From the NCBI RefSeq assembly GCF_004345615.1, contig NZ_SLWK01000003.1:248001-312000 (forward strand): a stretch of DNA of 64,000 bases, read 5' to 3'. The translations under genes were made by a program, and so were the position numbers. The stretch comes from Natronoflexus pectinivorans. GTDB taxonomy: Bacteria; Bacteroidota; Bacteroidia; Bacteroidales; Marinilabiliaceae. Below are positions 1 through 9,018 of this stretch, piece after piece (position 1 is the stretch's first letter; each line of letters starts with the position of its first letter). The notes beneath the pieces were generated by a model. It saw only the letters and a list, made by a program, of their open reading frames with translations. It searched no databases and had not been told where the DNA came from.

Positions 1-2
1 AA

Positions 3-338
<336 letters not shown>

Positions 339-374
339 AACTGAAAGCATTAACAACACAAGAATTCGAGGGAT

Positions 375-1331
375 ATGGCAGAAATTGTAGTCGAACCTAT
401 TGAAAAATATGCACTAAACAAACGAAAAAGAGTTAAAACTCTTTTTTCAAAAATTGGTGTTGTTGGATGCGGCAAAGAGGGGCAAAGTATTGCCCGAATT
501 GCTGCCTGGCACGGAATGGAGGTTGTTTTTATCGAGTTATCACTGGATAAAATTGAATCTGCCATTCACGGCATCAGCCGTGAGCTTGATCATCGGATAG
601 AGAACTGGGGTTTAACTCTGAGTGAGAAGAAAGCAATACTTGGACGAATCAAAGGATCCATGGATTACAAAGATTTGGTTGATTGCGACTTTGTAATTGA
701 AGCCATCCGCTCTGACGAAGCTACCGGTGAAAGAAGCATTGATGTACGCAAACAAATATTTAGGAGCATTGAAGCTGTAGTCGACAAAGATACCATTATA
801 GCAACCAATGCCACCACCATTGTCATCTCAGAGCTAGCCTCTGAGCTGGTACATCGCGATCGATGTGTGAGTCTTCACTTTTTTGTAACGTCTGCCGAAG
901 CCAGAATCATTGAAGTAGTAAAAGGACTTTATACCACCGATGAAGTTTACAGCAAAGTTTGCACATTCGTTAAATTGATTAATAGAGACGTTATTCCTGT
1001 AGAAGAATCAGCCGGTCTTGTGAGTGTACGCCTATACGTAACACTTCTAAACGAAGCATGTGAAGCTCTTATGGAGGGAATTGCAACACTGGAGGACATT
1101 GACAAAACAATGGTCATTGGATTGGGTATGCGTTTCGGGCCTTTTCATACAGCCGATATTATTGGATTAAACAAAGTGGTTAAATGGATGGATAACCTGT
1201 TTGATGAATTTGGAGAATCCAAATACAAACCATCACCGCTCATCAAGCGCCTTGTAAGGGCTAAAAGACTTGGAGTTCAAAGCGGAGAAGGATTTTACAA
1301 ATACGATATGAACGGGAAAAGAATCAGCTAA
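375..1331 (+). CDS. Divergent 3-hydroxyacyl-CoA (3-hydroxybutyryl-CoA) dehydrogenase
   Basis: This is a 318-residue cytoplasmic protein of the 3-hydroxyacyl-CoA dehydrogenase family, expected to interconvert 3-hydroxybutyryl-CoA and acetoacetyl-CoA with NAD. A charged 25-residue leader precedes the Rossmann motif GVVGCGKEG (residues 28-36). The His-Phe-Phe motif (H168) and the downstream Glu (E180) are kept, and the C-terminal domain has MRFGPFHTADIIGLN, the usual GPF..AD..GLD element. Several positions normally invariant are changed: HFFNP reads HFFVT, the catalytic Asn of the VNR motif is Val (V218), and the Ser of SNTSS is Thr (T147). It may be a specialised or weakly active paralogue. The ORF lies 36 nt after pta and 54 nt before ackA, so it is probably cotranscribed with the acyl-phosphate genes. 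Family assignment is firm; substrate and activity are inferred. Confidence 0.8.
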   Translation: MAEIVVEPIEKYALNKRKRVKTLFSKIGVVGCGKEGQSIARIAAWHGMEVVFIELSLDKIESAIHGISRELDHRIENWGLTLSEKKAILGRIKGSMDYKDLVDCDFVIEAIRSDEATGERSIDVRKQIFRSIEAVVDKDTIIATNATTIVISELASELVHRDRCVSLHFFVTSAEARIIEVVKGLYTTDEVYSKVCTFVKLINRDVIPVEESAGLVSVRLYVTLLNEACEALMEGIATLEDIDKTMVIGLGMRFGPFHTADIIGLNKVVKWMDNLFDEFGESKYKPSPLIKRLVRAKRLGVQSGEGFYKYDMNGKRIS

Positions 1332-1385
1332 AAAGCATTCTGATTAACTTCTGGTTTTTAATTCAATAAGTTTAAAGTTCAAAAA

Positions 1386-2603
1386 ATGAAGATATTAGTT
1401 CTCAATTGTGGAAGTTCATCCATAAAATACCAACTCTTTTTCATGGAAGGTGACACATGGGATGTGATGGCAAAAGGTGGGGTTGAAAAGATTGGTTTAA
1501 AAGGATCATTTCTAAAGCATGAAAAAAGCAACGGAGAAAAGGTTCTCCTTGAAGGGGAAATTCTTGATCATGAAACAGGAATAGATTACATCCTGGGAAT
1601 TCTTTTGAGCGACCTTCACGGGTGCATCAAGGAAATGGAAGAGATCGATGCCGTGGGGCATCGAGTGGTACATGGTGGAGAAACTTTTAATTCAAGTGTA
1701 TTTATAACTGACGAGGTCATCAGTAAAATGGAGGACTGTATTGACCTGGCTCCTTTGCATAATCCACCCAATTTAAAAGGAATTCGCGCCATTTCATCTC
1801 TGTTACCCAATGTTCCGCAGGTTGGAGTATTCGATACGGCCTTTCACCAAACCATGCCCAAACATGCTTACATGTATGCCATTCCGTTTTCTCTCTATAA
1901 AAAATATGGAGTCAGACGTTATGGTTTTCACGGAACCAGCCACAGGTATGTATCAAAAAGAGCCTGCGAAGCTCTTGGAGTTGACTATAAAAAACAGAGA
2001 ATCATATCATGCCACTTGGGTAATGGAGCCTCTGTAGCTGCCATCATGAATGGAGAATCGGTTGATACTTCCATGGGGTTTACACCACTTGAAGGATTGA
2101 TGATGGGTACCCGCTGCGGTGACCTTGACATTGGTGCTGCCACCTATATTATGGACAAGGAGCTCATCGGCATTCAGTCGGCCAGTATTTTATTCAATAA
2201 ACACAGCGGAATGCTTGGTGTAACAGGAATATCATCAGACATGCGTGAAATTGAGTCAGCTCTCGAGAAAAAGGATCCCATGGCTGAATTAGGTATGAGC
2301 ATGTACAACTACCGAATTAAAAAGTTTGTTGGTAGCTATGCCGCTGCAATGGGTGGTGTTGACATTCTGATTTTCACCGGAGGAATTGGTGAAAATGGAG
2401 ACCTCACCCGCAGGGAGGTATGTAAAGGGTTGGATTTTATGGGTATTATCTTGGATGATGAGATAAACACAGGCCTTCGTGGCAAGGAAATGGACATCAG
2501 CAAAAAGGAGTCAAAATGCCGCATCATGGTTGTGCCAACCAATGAAGAACTGGTAATTGCTGTTGACACAAAGAAAATTGTGACAGAATTGGTTCATAAA
2601 TAG
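1386..2603 (+). CDS. ackA: Acetate kinase
   Basis: The 405-residue product is full length for acetate kinase, which makes ATP and acetate from acetyl phosphate. It starts MKILVLNCGSSSIKYQLF, the N-terminal phosphate-binding segment. Further family blocks are GHRVVHGGE, the FDTAFHQTMP segment with the active-site Asp, RRYGFHGTSHRYV, CHLGNGASVAAI, the MGTRCGDLD loop and FTGGIGENG near the C-terminus. It belongs with pta just upstream, separated by a dehydrogenase gene, and is followed 49 nt later by ptb. A hairpin at 2624-2651 lies in that gap. The presence of a second kinase (buk, 3698) suggests separate routes for acetyl- and butyryl-phosphate. Confidence 0.96.
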   Translation: MKILVLNCGSSSIKYQLFFMEGDTWDVMAKGGVEKIGLKGSFLKHEKSNGEKVLLEGEILDHETGIDYILGILLSDLHGCIKEMEEIDAVGHRVVHGGETFNSSVFITDEVISKMEDCIDLAPLHNPPNLKGIRAISSLLPNVPQVGVFDTAFHQTMPKHAYMYAIPFSLYKKYGVRRYGFHGTSHRYVSKRACEALGVDYKKQRIISCHLGNGASVAAIMNGESVDTSMGFTPLEGLMMGTRCGDLDIGAATYIMDKELIGIQSASILFNKHSGMLGVTGISSDMREIESALEKKDPMAELGMSMYNYRIKKFVGSYAAAMGGVDILIFTGGIGENGDLTRREVCKGLDFMGIILDDEINTGLRGKEMDISKKESKCRIMVVPTNEELVIAVDTKKIVTELVHK

Positions 2604-2623
2604 ATTTCAAAGTGACTGACCCT

Positions 2624-2651
2624 CATGAATATCAGTTATCTGGTATTCATG
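2624..2651 (+). other. Intercistronic hairpin between ackA and ptb
   Basis: An inverted repeat with arms of about 11 nt (CATGAATATCA and TGGTATTCATG, one G-U pair) and a 6-nt loop sits directly before the ptb start codon. There is no T tract, so it looks more like an mRNA-processing or translation-control hairpin than a terminator. Confidence 0.4.
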
Positions 2652-2652
2652 A

Positions 2653-3570
2653 ATGAATGATAAAACAAATATCATGTTTAAACATCTGAATGAACTGCAA
2701 TCGTTAATAGACAAAAGCAAGCCACGCAAGCGGCTTGCTCTTGCTGTTTCACAGGATGCCTATTCACTGGATGCAGTTTATAAAGCCTATAAAGCAGGAA
2801 TTATTGACCCCGTGCTCGTTGGCTCCGAAAAACTAACTAATGAGTTGGCCAATCAACATGGTTACGACTTAAATGGAATAAGCATAATTGACGAGCCCGA
2901 TCCGGAAAAAGCTGTTGAGATTGCAGTCAGAATGGTACATGACGGGCGAGCCGACATTTTGATGAAAGGGAAAGTTCCTACACCTGTTTTGCTAAAAGGT
3001 GTTTTAAACAAGAAATGGGGCCTCAGAACAGGTCAGCTTCTCTCCCACTTCTCTTTTTTTGAAGTTAATACCTATCACAAACTTATTGGCGTTACAGACG
3101 TTGCCATGAACATTGCTCCCACTTTACAGGAAAAAATCGCAATAATTAATAATTCGGTTTCATATCTGAATAAACTTGGCATTAAACGTCCCAAAATAGC
3201 TGTGTTAGGAGCCATCGAAATGGTTAATGAAAATATGCAAGCCACCCTTGACGCCGCTTTATTAAGCAAAATGAATCAACGCGATCAGATAAAGAACTGC
3301 CTCATAGATGGACCACTTGCTTTTGATAATGCCGTAAGTAAAATAAGTGCCAAGAATAAGGGAATAAACAGCGAAGTGGCCGGTGATACTGACATTCTTC
3401 TGATGCCGGATATCGAAGTTGGAAATGTTCTTTATAAAAGTCTTGTTTGGTTTGCCAAGGCCAAAGTAGCCTCATTGGTACTTGGTGCTTCAGCACCAAT
3501 CATACTCACTTCACGTTCCGATTCCGAAGAGAGTAAATTTGACAGCATTTTGTTGGCTGCATTGGGATAA
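2653..3570 (+). CDS. ptb: Phosphate butyryltransferase (Pta/Ptb family)
   Basis: This 305-residue cytoplasmic enzyme of the phosphate acyltransferase family should convert butyryl-CoA and phosphate to butyryl phosphate. Family features are RLALAVSQDAYSLDAV near the N-terminus, the DILMKGKVPTPVLLKGVL block, the TDVAMNIAPTL segment and the C-terminal MPDIEVGNVLYKSLVWFAKA block followed by LVLGASAPIILTSRSDS. Length and lack of the extra N-terminal domain fit Ptb better than Pta. The start codon is ATG at 2653; an in-frame ATG at 2674 is an alternative. It is followed by butyrate kinase after a 127-nt gap that contains a terminator-like hairpin. Confidence 0.88.
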   Translation: MNDKTNIMFKHLNELQSLIDKSKPRKRLALAVSQDAYSLDAVYKAYKAGIIDPVLVGSEKLTNELANQHGYDLNGISIIDEPDPEKAVEIAVRMVHDGRADILMKGKVPTPVLLKGVLNKKWGLRTGQLLSHFSFFEVNTYHKLIGVTDVAMNIAPTLQEKIAIINNSVSYLNKLGIKRPKIAVLGAIEMVNENMQATLDAALLSKMNQRDQIKNCLIDGPLAFDNAVSKISAKNKGINSEVAGDTDILLMPDIEVGNVLYKSLVWFAKAKVASLVLGASAPIILTSRSDSEESKFDSILLAALG

Positions 3571-3603
3571 AATAGTATCATTGCTTTCTGAAATAAAATA
3601 TTT

Positions 3604-3643
3604 CCCAAATATCTAAAAAAATGAGATGTTTGGGTTTTATTTT
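3604..3643 (+). terminator. Terminator-like hairpin between ptb and buk
   Basis: Arms CCCAAATATCT (3604-3614) and AGATGTTTGGG (3624-3634) pair over 11 nt with one G-U, followed by TTTTATTTT. It would partly or wholly separate buk transcription from the upstream genes. Confidence 0.55.
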
Positions 3644-3697
3644 GAATAAAACACACTCAGCTAACTTATTTCAAAACTTGATTAAAAGTCTACATTT

Positions 3698-4768
3698 ATG
3701 TTTAAAGTCTTGGTAATTAACCCCGGATCAACTTCAACAAAGATTGCAGTATTCGAAGATGTTAAATCTATTTTCCTAAAAACCATTCGTCACCCTTCAG
3801 AGAAAATGGATCAGTTTGATACCATTGCCGACCAATATGAGTTTCGTAAGGAGGTCATTCTGGACGAATTAAAGGATGCAGAAATTGACATCTCTGAATT
3901 AAAAGCCGTAGTTGGTCGCGGAGGAATGGTACGTCCCATCGAATCCGGCGTTTACGAAGTAAACGACGCTCTTAAAAGGGACTTAAGAAAGGGTGTTATG
4001 GGACAACATGCCAGTAATTTGGGCGGATTAATTGCCGATGACGTGGCAAAATCGATTCCCGGAGCACGGGCTTTTATTGCCGACCCTGTGGTAGTAGATG
4101 AGTTGGAGGATGTGGCAAGAATTACCGGTCATCCACTGATGCCACGCCAATCCAAGTTTCACGCATTGAACCAAAAAGCCGTAGCACGAAAATTTGCTGA
4201 GGCCATCGAGAAACCTTATGAAGAGATCAATCTGATAGTAGCTCACTTAGGAGGAGGAATCTCTGTAGGAGCTCACCGTAAAGGGAAAATTGTAGATGTA
4301 AACAATGCTCTGGATGGATTTGGTCCCTTCTCACCCGAAAGAGCAGGTACAGTGCCGGCCGGAAAACTGGTTGACATCTGCTTTAGCGGAGATTATTCCC
4401 GCGAGGAAGTACGCGCCATGATTACAGGAAAAGGAGGACTGGTTGCGCACCTGGGAACAAATCAGGCACACGTAGCTACTCAATGGGCAGAGGAAGGTAA
4501 CGAGAAAGCCAGACTGGTTATTCATGCCATGGGGTACCAGGTAGCCAGAGCCATTGGCAGTGCACTTGTTGTATTAAAAGGGGAGGTTGATGGAATCATC
4601 CTGACCGGCGGAATGGCGCACAATAAAATGGTGGTAAAATACATCCGCGAATACATCGACTTTTTAGGAAAAATCACCATCTACCCAGGTGAAGATGAAA
4701 TGGAGGCATTGGCAATGAATGCACTGGGGGTTTTAAAGGGTGATTTAGTTTGTAAGGATTATGAGTAA
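3698..4768 (+). CDS. buk: Butyrate kinase
   Basis: This 356-residue kinase of the acetokinase superfamily makes ATP and butyrate from butyryl phosphate. It begins with VLVINPGSTSTKIAVFED, the Buk variant of the N-terminal phosphate-binding motif, and continues with AVVGRGGMVRPIESGVYEVN, HASNLGGLIADDVA, the FIADPVVVDELEDVARITGHP block, HLGGGISVGAHRKGKIVDVN and ILTGGMAHNKM. These blocks separate butyrate kinase from acetate kinase. Together with ptb it forms the kinase route of butyrate production. Branched-chain acyl phosphates are also possible substrates in this family. A strong hairpin downstream (4843-4876) ends the block. Confidence 0.93.
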   Translation: MFKVLVINPGSTSTKIAVFEDVKSIFLKTIRHPSEKMDQFDTIADQYEFRKEVILDELKDAEIDISELKAVVGRGGMVRPIESGVYEVNDALKRDLRKGVMGQHASNLGGLIADDVAKSIPGARAFIADPVVVDELEDVARITGHPLMPRQSKFHALNQKAVARKFAEAIEKPYEEINLIVAHLGGGISVGAHRKGKIVDVNNALDGFGPFSPERAGTVPAGKLVDICFSGDYSREEVRAMITGKGGLVAHLGTNQAHVATQWAEEGNEKARLVIHAMGYQVARAIGSALVVLKGEVDGIILTGGMAHNKMVVKYIREYIDFLGKITIYPGEDEMEALAMNALGVLKGDLVCKDYE

Positions 4769-4769
4769 A

Positions 4770-4818
4770 GTTTCAGGTTTAAGGTTTAAGGTTTAAGGTT
4801 TCAGGGTTTAGGGTTTGT
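4770..4818. repeat. Low-complexity TTTAAGGTTT tract
   Basis: Short units related to GTTTAAGGTTTAAG and GGGTTTAGGGTTT are repeated in tandem directly after buk. A related tract follows rtcB at 14790. Such tracts are common between Bacteroidota genes; no coding or structural role is evident. Confidence 0.7.
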
Positions 4819-4842
4819 GAGCTCTATATAGATAAAAATGGG

Positions 4843-4883
4843 ATGAGCGAATTTGATTTGAATCAAATTCGCTCATTCTTTTT
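4843..4883 (+). terminator. Bidirectional terminator between buk and mscS
   Basis: A perfect 16-bp stem (ATGAGCGAATTTGATT, 4843-4858, with 4861-4876) and a 2-nt nominal loop is followed on the plus strand by TTCTTTTT. On the minus strand the stem is followed by CCCATTTTTATC. It lies between two convergent genes and could serve both. Confidence 0.8.
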
Positions 4884-5958
4884 AACTCTGCTTTTTTGGT
4901 GGGAAGTTGTCATCATCTACCATTTTGACGCGTGTTCGAGGTAAATATTCGGGATAGTTTAATCTAAGAAATTCGAGCAAATCTTCGCGAAGTTTTACTC
5001 TTAAATCCCATGCCGAGGGAGAATCCTTTGCACTGGCAAGAGCACGAAGTTCCATCGACTTCTCAGTACAATCGGTCACCTGTAGTACTTTTACATTACC
5101 ATCCCACCATGGATTATTCGCCAATGCCTCATCCATATAAGCTCTTAGTTTGTCAACCGGAAAACCGTAATCCACATATATAAAAACGGAACCTAAGATA
5201 TCAGCCGACTGCCGCGTCCAATTCTGAAAAGGAGTATCAATAAAGTAGTTAACCGGAACCACCAATCTTCGTTTATCCCAAATGGCAACAACTACGTAGG
5301 TTAATGTAATCTCCTCTATCCTTCCCCATTCTCCTTCAACAATCACAACATCATCAATTCTGATGGGTTGTGTAATGGCAATTTGAAATCCGGCCAACAA
5401 CATTGAAATACTTTTTTGCGCGGCAAAACCAATAATCAAACCTGCAATGCCTGCGGAAGCCAACAAACTGACACCAATTTCACGGATGGTTTCAAAACTT
5501 AACAAAATAAGAGCCAGCGTAATAAACAAAATCAGGAAAATAGTTATTCGCTCAAAAACTCTCATTTGAGTGTGCATTTTGCGAGCTTTCAAATTGTCCG
5601 ATTCATTCACATCGTATCCGGCAATAACAGCAATTTTGATGGCTTTAACAATAGATATCCCAAGCCATGACATAACCGTTAAAAACAGAATGTAAAGAAT
5701 GAGGCCAATTTTAATTCCATAAATATCTGTTACTCCAATATGAGATCTTATAAAAACAATGGCTATTAATAACACTAAAGCCTTAAAAGGATACTGTATT
5801 ACAGATGCAATATTTTTCCATGAAGGGTTTTTATTCTCTTTTAGTATCCGCTTCATAATACGATACAACCAGATGGATAAGATAAAAGCAGATATTAAAA
5901 ATATAGCGGAAATCAACAGCAAGCGAAAATTTTCATTTTCAAAATTAAATAATTCCAT
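4882..5958 (-). CDS. mscS: MscS-family small-conductance mechanosensitive channel
   Basis: This 358-residue inner-membrane protein has about four hydrophobic segments in the first 190 residues, then the pore-lining helix and the conserved block GLIIGFAAQKSISMLLAGFQIAITQPIRIDDVV, which matches the MscS TM3/beta-domain junction. A VEGEWGRIEEITLTYVVV block and a VPVNYFIDTPFQNWTR block follow; the C-terminal vestibule domain ends in a polar tail. It would open on membrane tension during osmotic downshock. It sits 23 nt after the sirtuin gene on the same strand and may be cotranscribed with it. Confidence 0.9.
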   Translation of the reverse strand: MELFNFENENFRLLLISAIFLISAFILSIWLYRIMKRILKENKNPSWKNIASVIQYPFKALVLLIAIVFIRSHIGVTDIYGIKIGLILYILFLTVMSWLGISIVKAIKIAVIAGYDVNESDNLKARKMHTQMRVFERITIFLILFITLALILLSFETIREIGVSLLASAGIAGLIIGFAAQKSISMLLAGFQIAITQPIRIDDVVIVEGEWGRIEEITLTYVVVAIWDKRRLVVPVNYFIDTPFQNWTRQSADILGSVFIYVDYGFPVDKLRAYMDEALANNPWWDGNVKVLQVTDCTEKSMELRALASAKDSPSAWDLRVKLREDLLEFLRLNYPEYLPRTRVKMVDDDNFPPKKQS

Positions 5959-5981
5959 CTCATTTATTTTTAGGTGTTTAT

Positions 5982-6725
5982 TTATTTTTTCAAAGCCTCA
6001 ATCAATTCATCTAAAATCGGACCTGCTTTTCCCTGCAGATGAAGATCAGTGACATCCCTTGTAAACAAAGACTCTTCAGGATTCACCTCGATAATAACTG
6101 CACCATTACGTTTGGCAACCACCGGAACAGATGCAGCAGGCATTACTTCCCCTGTACTTCCAACAATAATGCAGACATCGGCGTTTTGCGCAGCTTTCAT
6201 ACTTTTATCATATGCAATTTGAGGGATGCGTTCTCCAAAGAAAATGAAATCCGGCTTTATCAATCCATTGCATTTATCACAGGTGGGTGGTAGTTTAGAA
6301 AAATCTGCATCAACAGAAGGAAAATGATTATTACAGTTCATACAAACAAGTCGTTGGGAGTTTCCATGAAACTCCCAAACTGTCTTTGAGCCGGCTTCTT
6401 GATGCAAATTATCAATATTTTGGGTAATGATGCATTCAAGCATTCCTTCTTTTTCGAGCCAGGCCAAAGCGTTATGACCTTTATTAGGCTTGGCATTTCC
6501 AATAAAATCGTAAAAAATCTCTTTTATTACAGGCCATGTTTTATCTGGATGTTCAACAAAATAGCTCAAATCCAGATTAATGGGGTCATATTTACTCCAT
6601 ATGCTGTTTTCTCCTCTAAACGGCGGAATACCACTTTCAACAGAAATACCTGCTCCGGTAAAGCCAATACAATATTTGGACTCTTTGATGATTTCAGCTG
6701 CATTTTTTAGTAAATCTATTTGCAT
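5982..6725 (-). CDS. cobB: NAD-dependent protein deacylase (sirtuin, CobB type)
   Basis: This 247-residue Sir2 enzyme removes acyl groups from lysines using NAD. It shows GFTGAGISVESGIPPFRG (residues 21-38), TQNIDNLH (101-108), the catalytic His in WEFHG (H120), four zinc-binding cysteines (128, 131, 149, 152) and the later GSTGEVMPAA and VNPEES nucleotide-binding segments. The length and compact zinc loop fit the bacterial class. It precedes mscS on the minus strand. A role in reversing acetyl-phosphate-driven lysine acetylation would suit the nearby pta/ackA genes, but this is inference. Confidence 0.92.
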   Translation of the reverse strand: MQIDLLKNAAEIIKESKYCIGFTGAGISVESGIPPFRGENSIWSKYDPINLDLSYFVEHPDKTWPVIKEIFYDFIGNAKPNKGHNALAWLEKEGMLECIITQNIDNLHQEAGSKTVWEFHGNSQRLVCMNCNNHFPSVDADFSKLPPTCDKCNGLIKPDFIFFGERIPQIAYDKSMKAAQNADVCIIVGSTGEVMPAASVPVVAKRNGAVIIEVNPEESLFTRDVTDLHLQGKAGPILDELIEALKK

Positions 6726-7318
6726 AAAGTATGTTGTATATTTAATCTCTGTTTAAATTCAGTTGTGTGCGGCCTCACAGTAATTCTAAGATGTCAGGGC
6801 TACGCCCCTATTTATCTGTATTATAATCATTAAGGGGCGATAGCCCTGTAATCTAAATATTTTATCACAATTATGAATCCCTATGCTTTTATCATTTCGT
6901 GTATGGATTTGAGCCGATAATAAATATTGAAAAATATTTAAACAGATACTAAGTAACTGTTTAAATTTAATTTCTAAAGAATTCTAAAGATTATAGATCT
7001 TTAGAATTTAGACGGATAGAATAGATTTGAGAAATTATTAGATATCACTGGTTTTCTATTTATTCTTGTCTATCGGTCTAAAAATCTAGTATCTAAAATC
7101 TATTCGATTTAAACAGTCTCTTACAATGGTTTAAAATCATGCAGATTGCAATAAATCTGCAATTCTGACTAATAAAAATAAGAAAAACTGAGGAGAATAA
7201 CCACGAAATCAACGAATTATTACAGTTGCAACACACTAATAAAGTGAACTTTATATATTTCACCATAAAAAAACCTCAAATAAATTAAAATTATTCGTTC
7301 AGAACCAAATATTTACCG
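6726..7318. other. AT-rich intergenic stretch with inverted repeats
   Basis: No convincing gene is seen in about 590 nt. It holds an inverted repeat at 6795-6848 (listed separately) and, from about 6960 to 7115, a patchwork of short units related to ATTCTAAAGA, TAGATCTTTAGAATTTAGA and CTATCGGTCTAAAAATCTAG. These resemble units at 11670-11705 and 16021-16135 and look like decayed intergenic repeats. Confidence 0.5.
6795..6848. repeat. Inverted repeat with 15-nt arms
   Basis: Arms CAGGGCTACGCCCCT (6795-6809) and AGGGGCGATAGCCCTG (6833-6848) are complementary with a single bulged base. They enclose a 23-nt AT-rich spacer. No T tract follows, so a palindromic repeat element is more likely than a terminator. 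Confidence 0.6.
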
Positions 7319-7326
7319 TATGTTTG
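7319..7326 (+). promoter_or_regulatory. Bacteroidota -7 element upstream of the cold-shock gene
   Basis: TATGTTTG matches the TAnnTTTG consensus of the Bacteroidota housekeeping sigma factor and lies 28 nt before the start codon. Only a weak -33 element (TTCG, 7294-7297) is visible at about the right spacing. Confidence 0.5.
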
Positions 7327-7353
7327 TATCATTAAATTTATATCATTATTATT

Positions 7354-7545
7354 ATGAACAAAGGAGTAGTAAAATTTTTCAACGAAACCAAAGGTTTTGG
7401 TTTCATTAAAGATGAAAGTTCATCTGAAGAGTATTTCGTACACGTTAGCGGATTAGTTGATTCTGTTCGCGAAAACGACGAAGTTGTTTTTGACCTTACT
7501 GAAGGCAGAAAAGGATTAAATGCGGTAAATGTTAAGCTGGCTTAA
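7354..7545 (+). CDS. Cold-shock domain RNA chaperone
   Basis: A single 63-residue cold-shock domain. It has the RNP1 motif KGFGFIKDE and an RNP2-like YFVHVSGL, plus the initial GVVKFFNETKGFGF strand pair. Such proteins bind single-stranded RNA and DNA and melt mRNA structure. The gene is monocistronic: it has its own promoter-like element at 7319 and a strong terminator at 7580. The untranslated leader is short (about 20 nt if the promoter call is right), unlike the long thermosensing leaders of enterobacterial cspA. Confidence 0.95.
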   Translation: MNKGVVKFFNETKGFGFIKDESSSEEYFVHVSGLVDSVRENDEVVFDLTEGRKGLNAVNVKLA

Positions 7546-7579
7546 GTTTATATCATTATAAAGTATTTATGATTTTTAG

Positions 7580-7613
7580 GCTCCCTGTTTTATAAACAGG
7601 GAGCTTTTTATTT
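7580..7613 (+). terminator. Rho-independent terminator of the cold-shock gene
   Basis: Perfect 11-bp stem GCTCCCTGTTT (7580-7590) with 7594-7604, loop TAT, followed by TTTTTATTTT. Confidence 0.9.
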
Positions 7614-7745
7614 TATATAAACATCAGATTGTAATTTTGGTCTGTCAAATTCATGCTTGAGTATGCATTTCATCAAAACATTTTGTATATTTAGTAATAA
7701 GCAGAACAGAAATCGGTGCTAATTTGAACTTCAATCAAAATCAGC

Positions 7746-8921
7746 ATGACAGATAATTCAATCAGGATATTGTTAGTAGATGATTCCAAGTTGAACCTGG
7801 AAATCCTGTCGGATGCACTCAGGAGATATAATCCCATTACCGCCATCAATGGAGAAAAAGCGCTTGAATTAGCAGCTCAAACTCCTCCACCCGATCTGAT
7901 TCTTTTAGACATCATCATGCCCGGCCTAAACGGAATTGATGTATGTAAGCAGTTAAAACAAAATCCGAAAACAGCTGAGATTCCGGTCATCTTTATCACA
8001 GCACAATCAGATTCCACAACAATTCTTCAAGGTTTTGAAGTCGGCGCAATTGACTATATTACAAAACCTTTTAACATTCCGGAATTAATGGCGAGAGTAA
8101 AAACTCAGATATCCATTAAATTAGCCAGAGATCAAAATCGCAGATTGATGCATAAGATCGAAGCTATGAATCAAAAACTTACCGACAGTATCAGGTATGC
8201 ACGAAAAATTCAACTTGCCAGTTTACCAAAACAGGATTTTCTGGATAAAAACATGCCGGAACACTTCATCCTCTTTAAACCCAAAGACATAGTTAGTGGA
8301 GACTTTTACTGGATTAAAAACATCGATAGTAAATTGGTGATTGTTGCTGCCGATTGCACCGGTCACGGAGTGCCGGGTGCAATTATGAGCATTTTTGGAA
8401 TTGCATATTTACACGAAATCATAGATACCAATAAAGTGACTCAACCTGCCACCATTTTAAACTCTCTGCGGAGCACTTTGATTGAATCACTCCAACAGGA
8501 TGAGACCAGTGAAATAAAAGATGGCATGGATATATGCATTGTAACTTTGGACAAAAAAATGGGAGTTCTGGAGTATGCTGCAGCATTTAATCCTTTATAC
8601 AAAATACGTGATAACAAAATCACTGTTTTTCCTGCCGATCACATGCCGGTATCCATTGGTGAAACCGATAATCCATACACTCATCACGCCATACCATATC
8701 AGTCGGGAGATTGTTTCTATCTGTTTACCGATGGATTTGTGAGTCAGTTTGGTGGCCCAAACAATAAAAAAATTAAACACCAACGATTCAGGGAAATGTT
8801 GCTGAACAATTATCATCTTCCCATGCAGAAACAACTCAAAATCTATGATGAATATTTTGAAAATTGGAGAGAAAGTCAGGAACAGGTTGATGATGTATTA
8901 CTTATAGGAATTCGATTATAA
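7746..8921 (+). CDS. Response regulator with PP2C/SpoIIE-type phosphatase output
   Basis: A 391-residue cytoplasmic signalling protein. Residues 1-120 form a receiver domain with the acidic pair D12-D13, phospho-acceptor D55 in LLDIIMPG, T85 and K107 in TKPF. A coiled linker (about 125-165) leads to a SpoIIE/RsbU-like serine phosphatase domain (about 170-391) with the metal-binding blocks VSGDFYW, AADCTGHGVPGAIMS, FTDGFVSQ and the terminal DDVLLIGI. In RsbU/RssB-like circuits such proteins dephosphorylate an anti-sigma antagonist when the receiver is phosphorylated. No partner kinase, STAS protein or sigma factor lies nearby, so its target is unknown. It is a single-gene unit. Confidence 0.9.
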   Translation: MTDNSIRILLVDDSKLNLEILSDALRRYNPITAINGEKALELAAQTPPPDLILLDIIMPGLNGIDVCKQLKQNPKTAEIPVIFITAQSDSTTILQGFEVGAIDYITKPFNIPELMARVKTQISIKLARDQNRRLMHKIEAMNQKLTDSIRYARKIQLASLPKQDFLDKNMPEHFILFKPKDIVSGDFYWIKNIDSKLVIVAADCTGHGVPGAIMSIFGIAYLHEIIDTNKVTQPATILNSLRSTLIESLQQDETSEIKDGMDICIVTLDKKMGVLEYAAAFNPLYKIRDNKITVFPADHMPVSIGETDNPYTHHAIPYQSGDCFYLFTDGFVSQFGGPNNKKIKHQRFREMLLNNYHLPMQKQLKIYDEYFENWRESQEQVDDVLLIGIRL

Positions 8922-9018
8922 ATATTGTGCATAGAAGCTGTTTGAATTGCCTTTAGTAGCCACCCGATAACAATTTTTAAACTATCTTTACCGCCTCAAA
9001 AATAAACTTCAATTTATC

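Noticed and set aside
4770-4818. Telomere-like repeats implying a linear replicon end
   Set aside because: They sit between two genes with normal sequence on both sides, and similar tracts recur elsewhere in the window.
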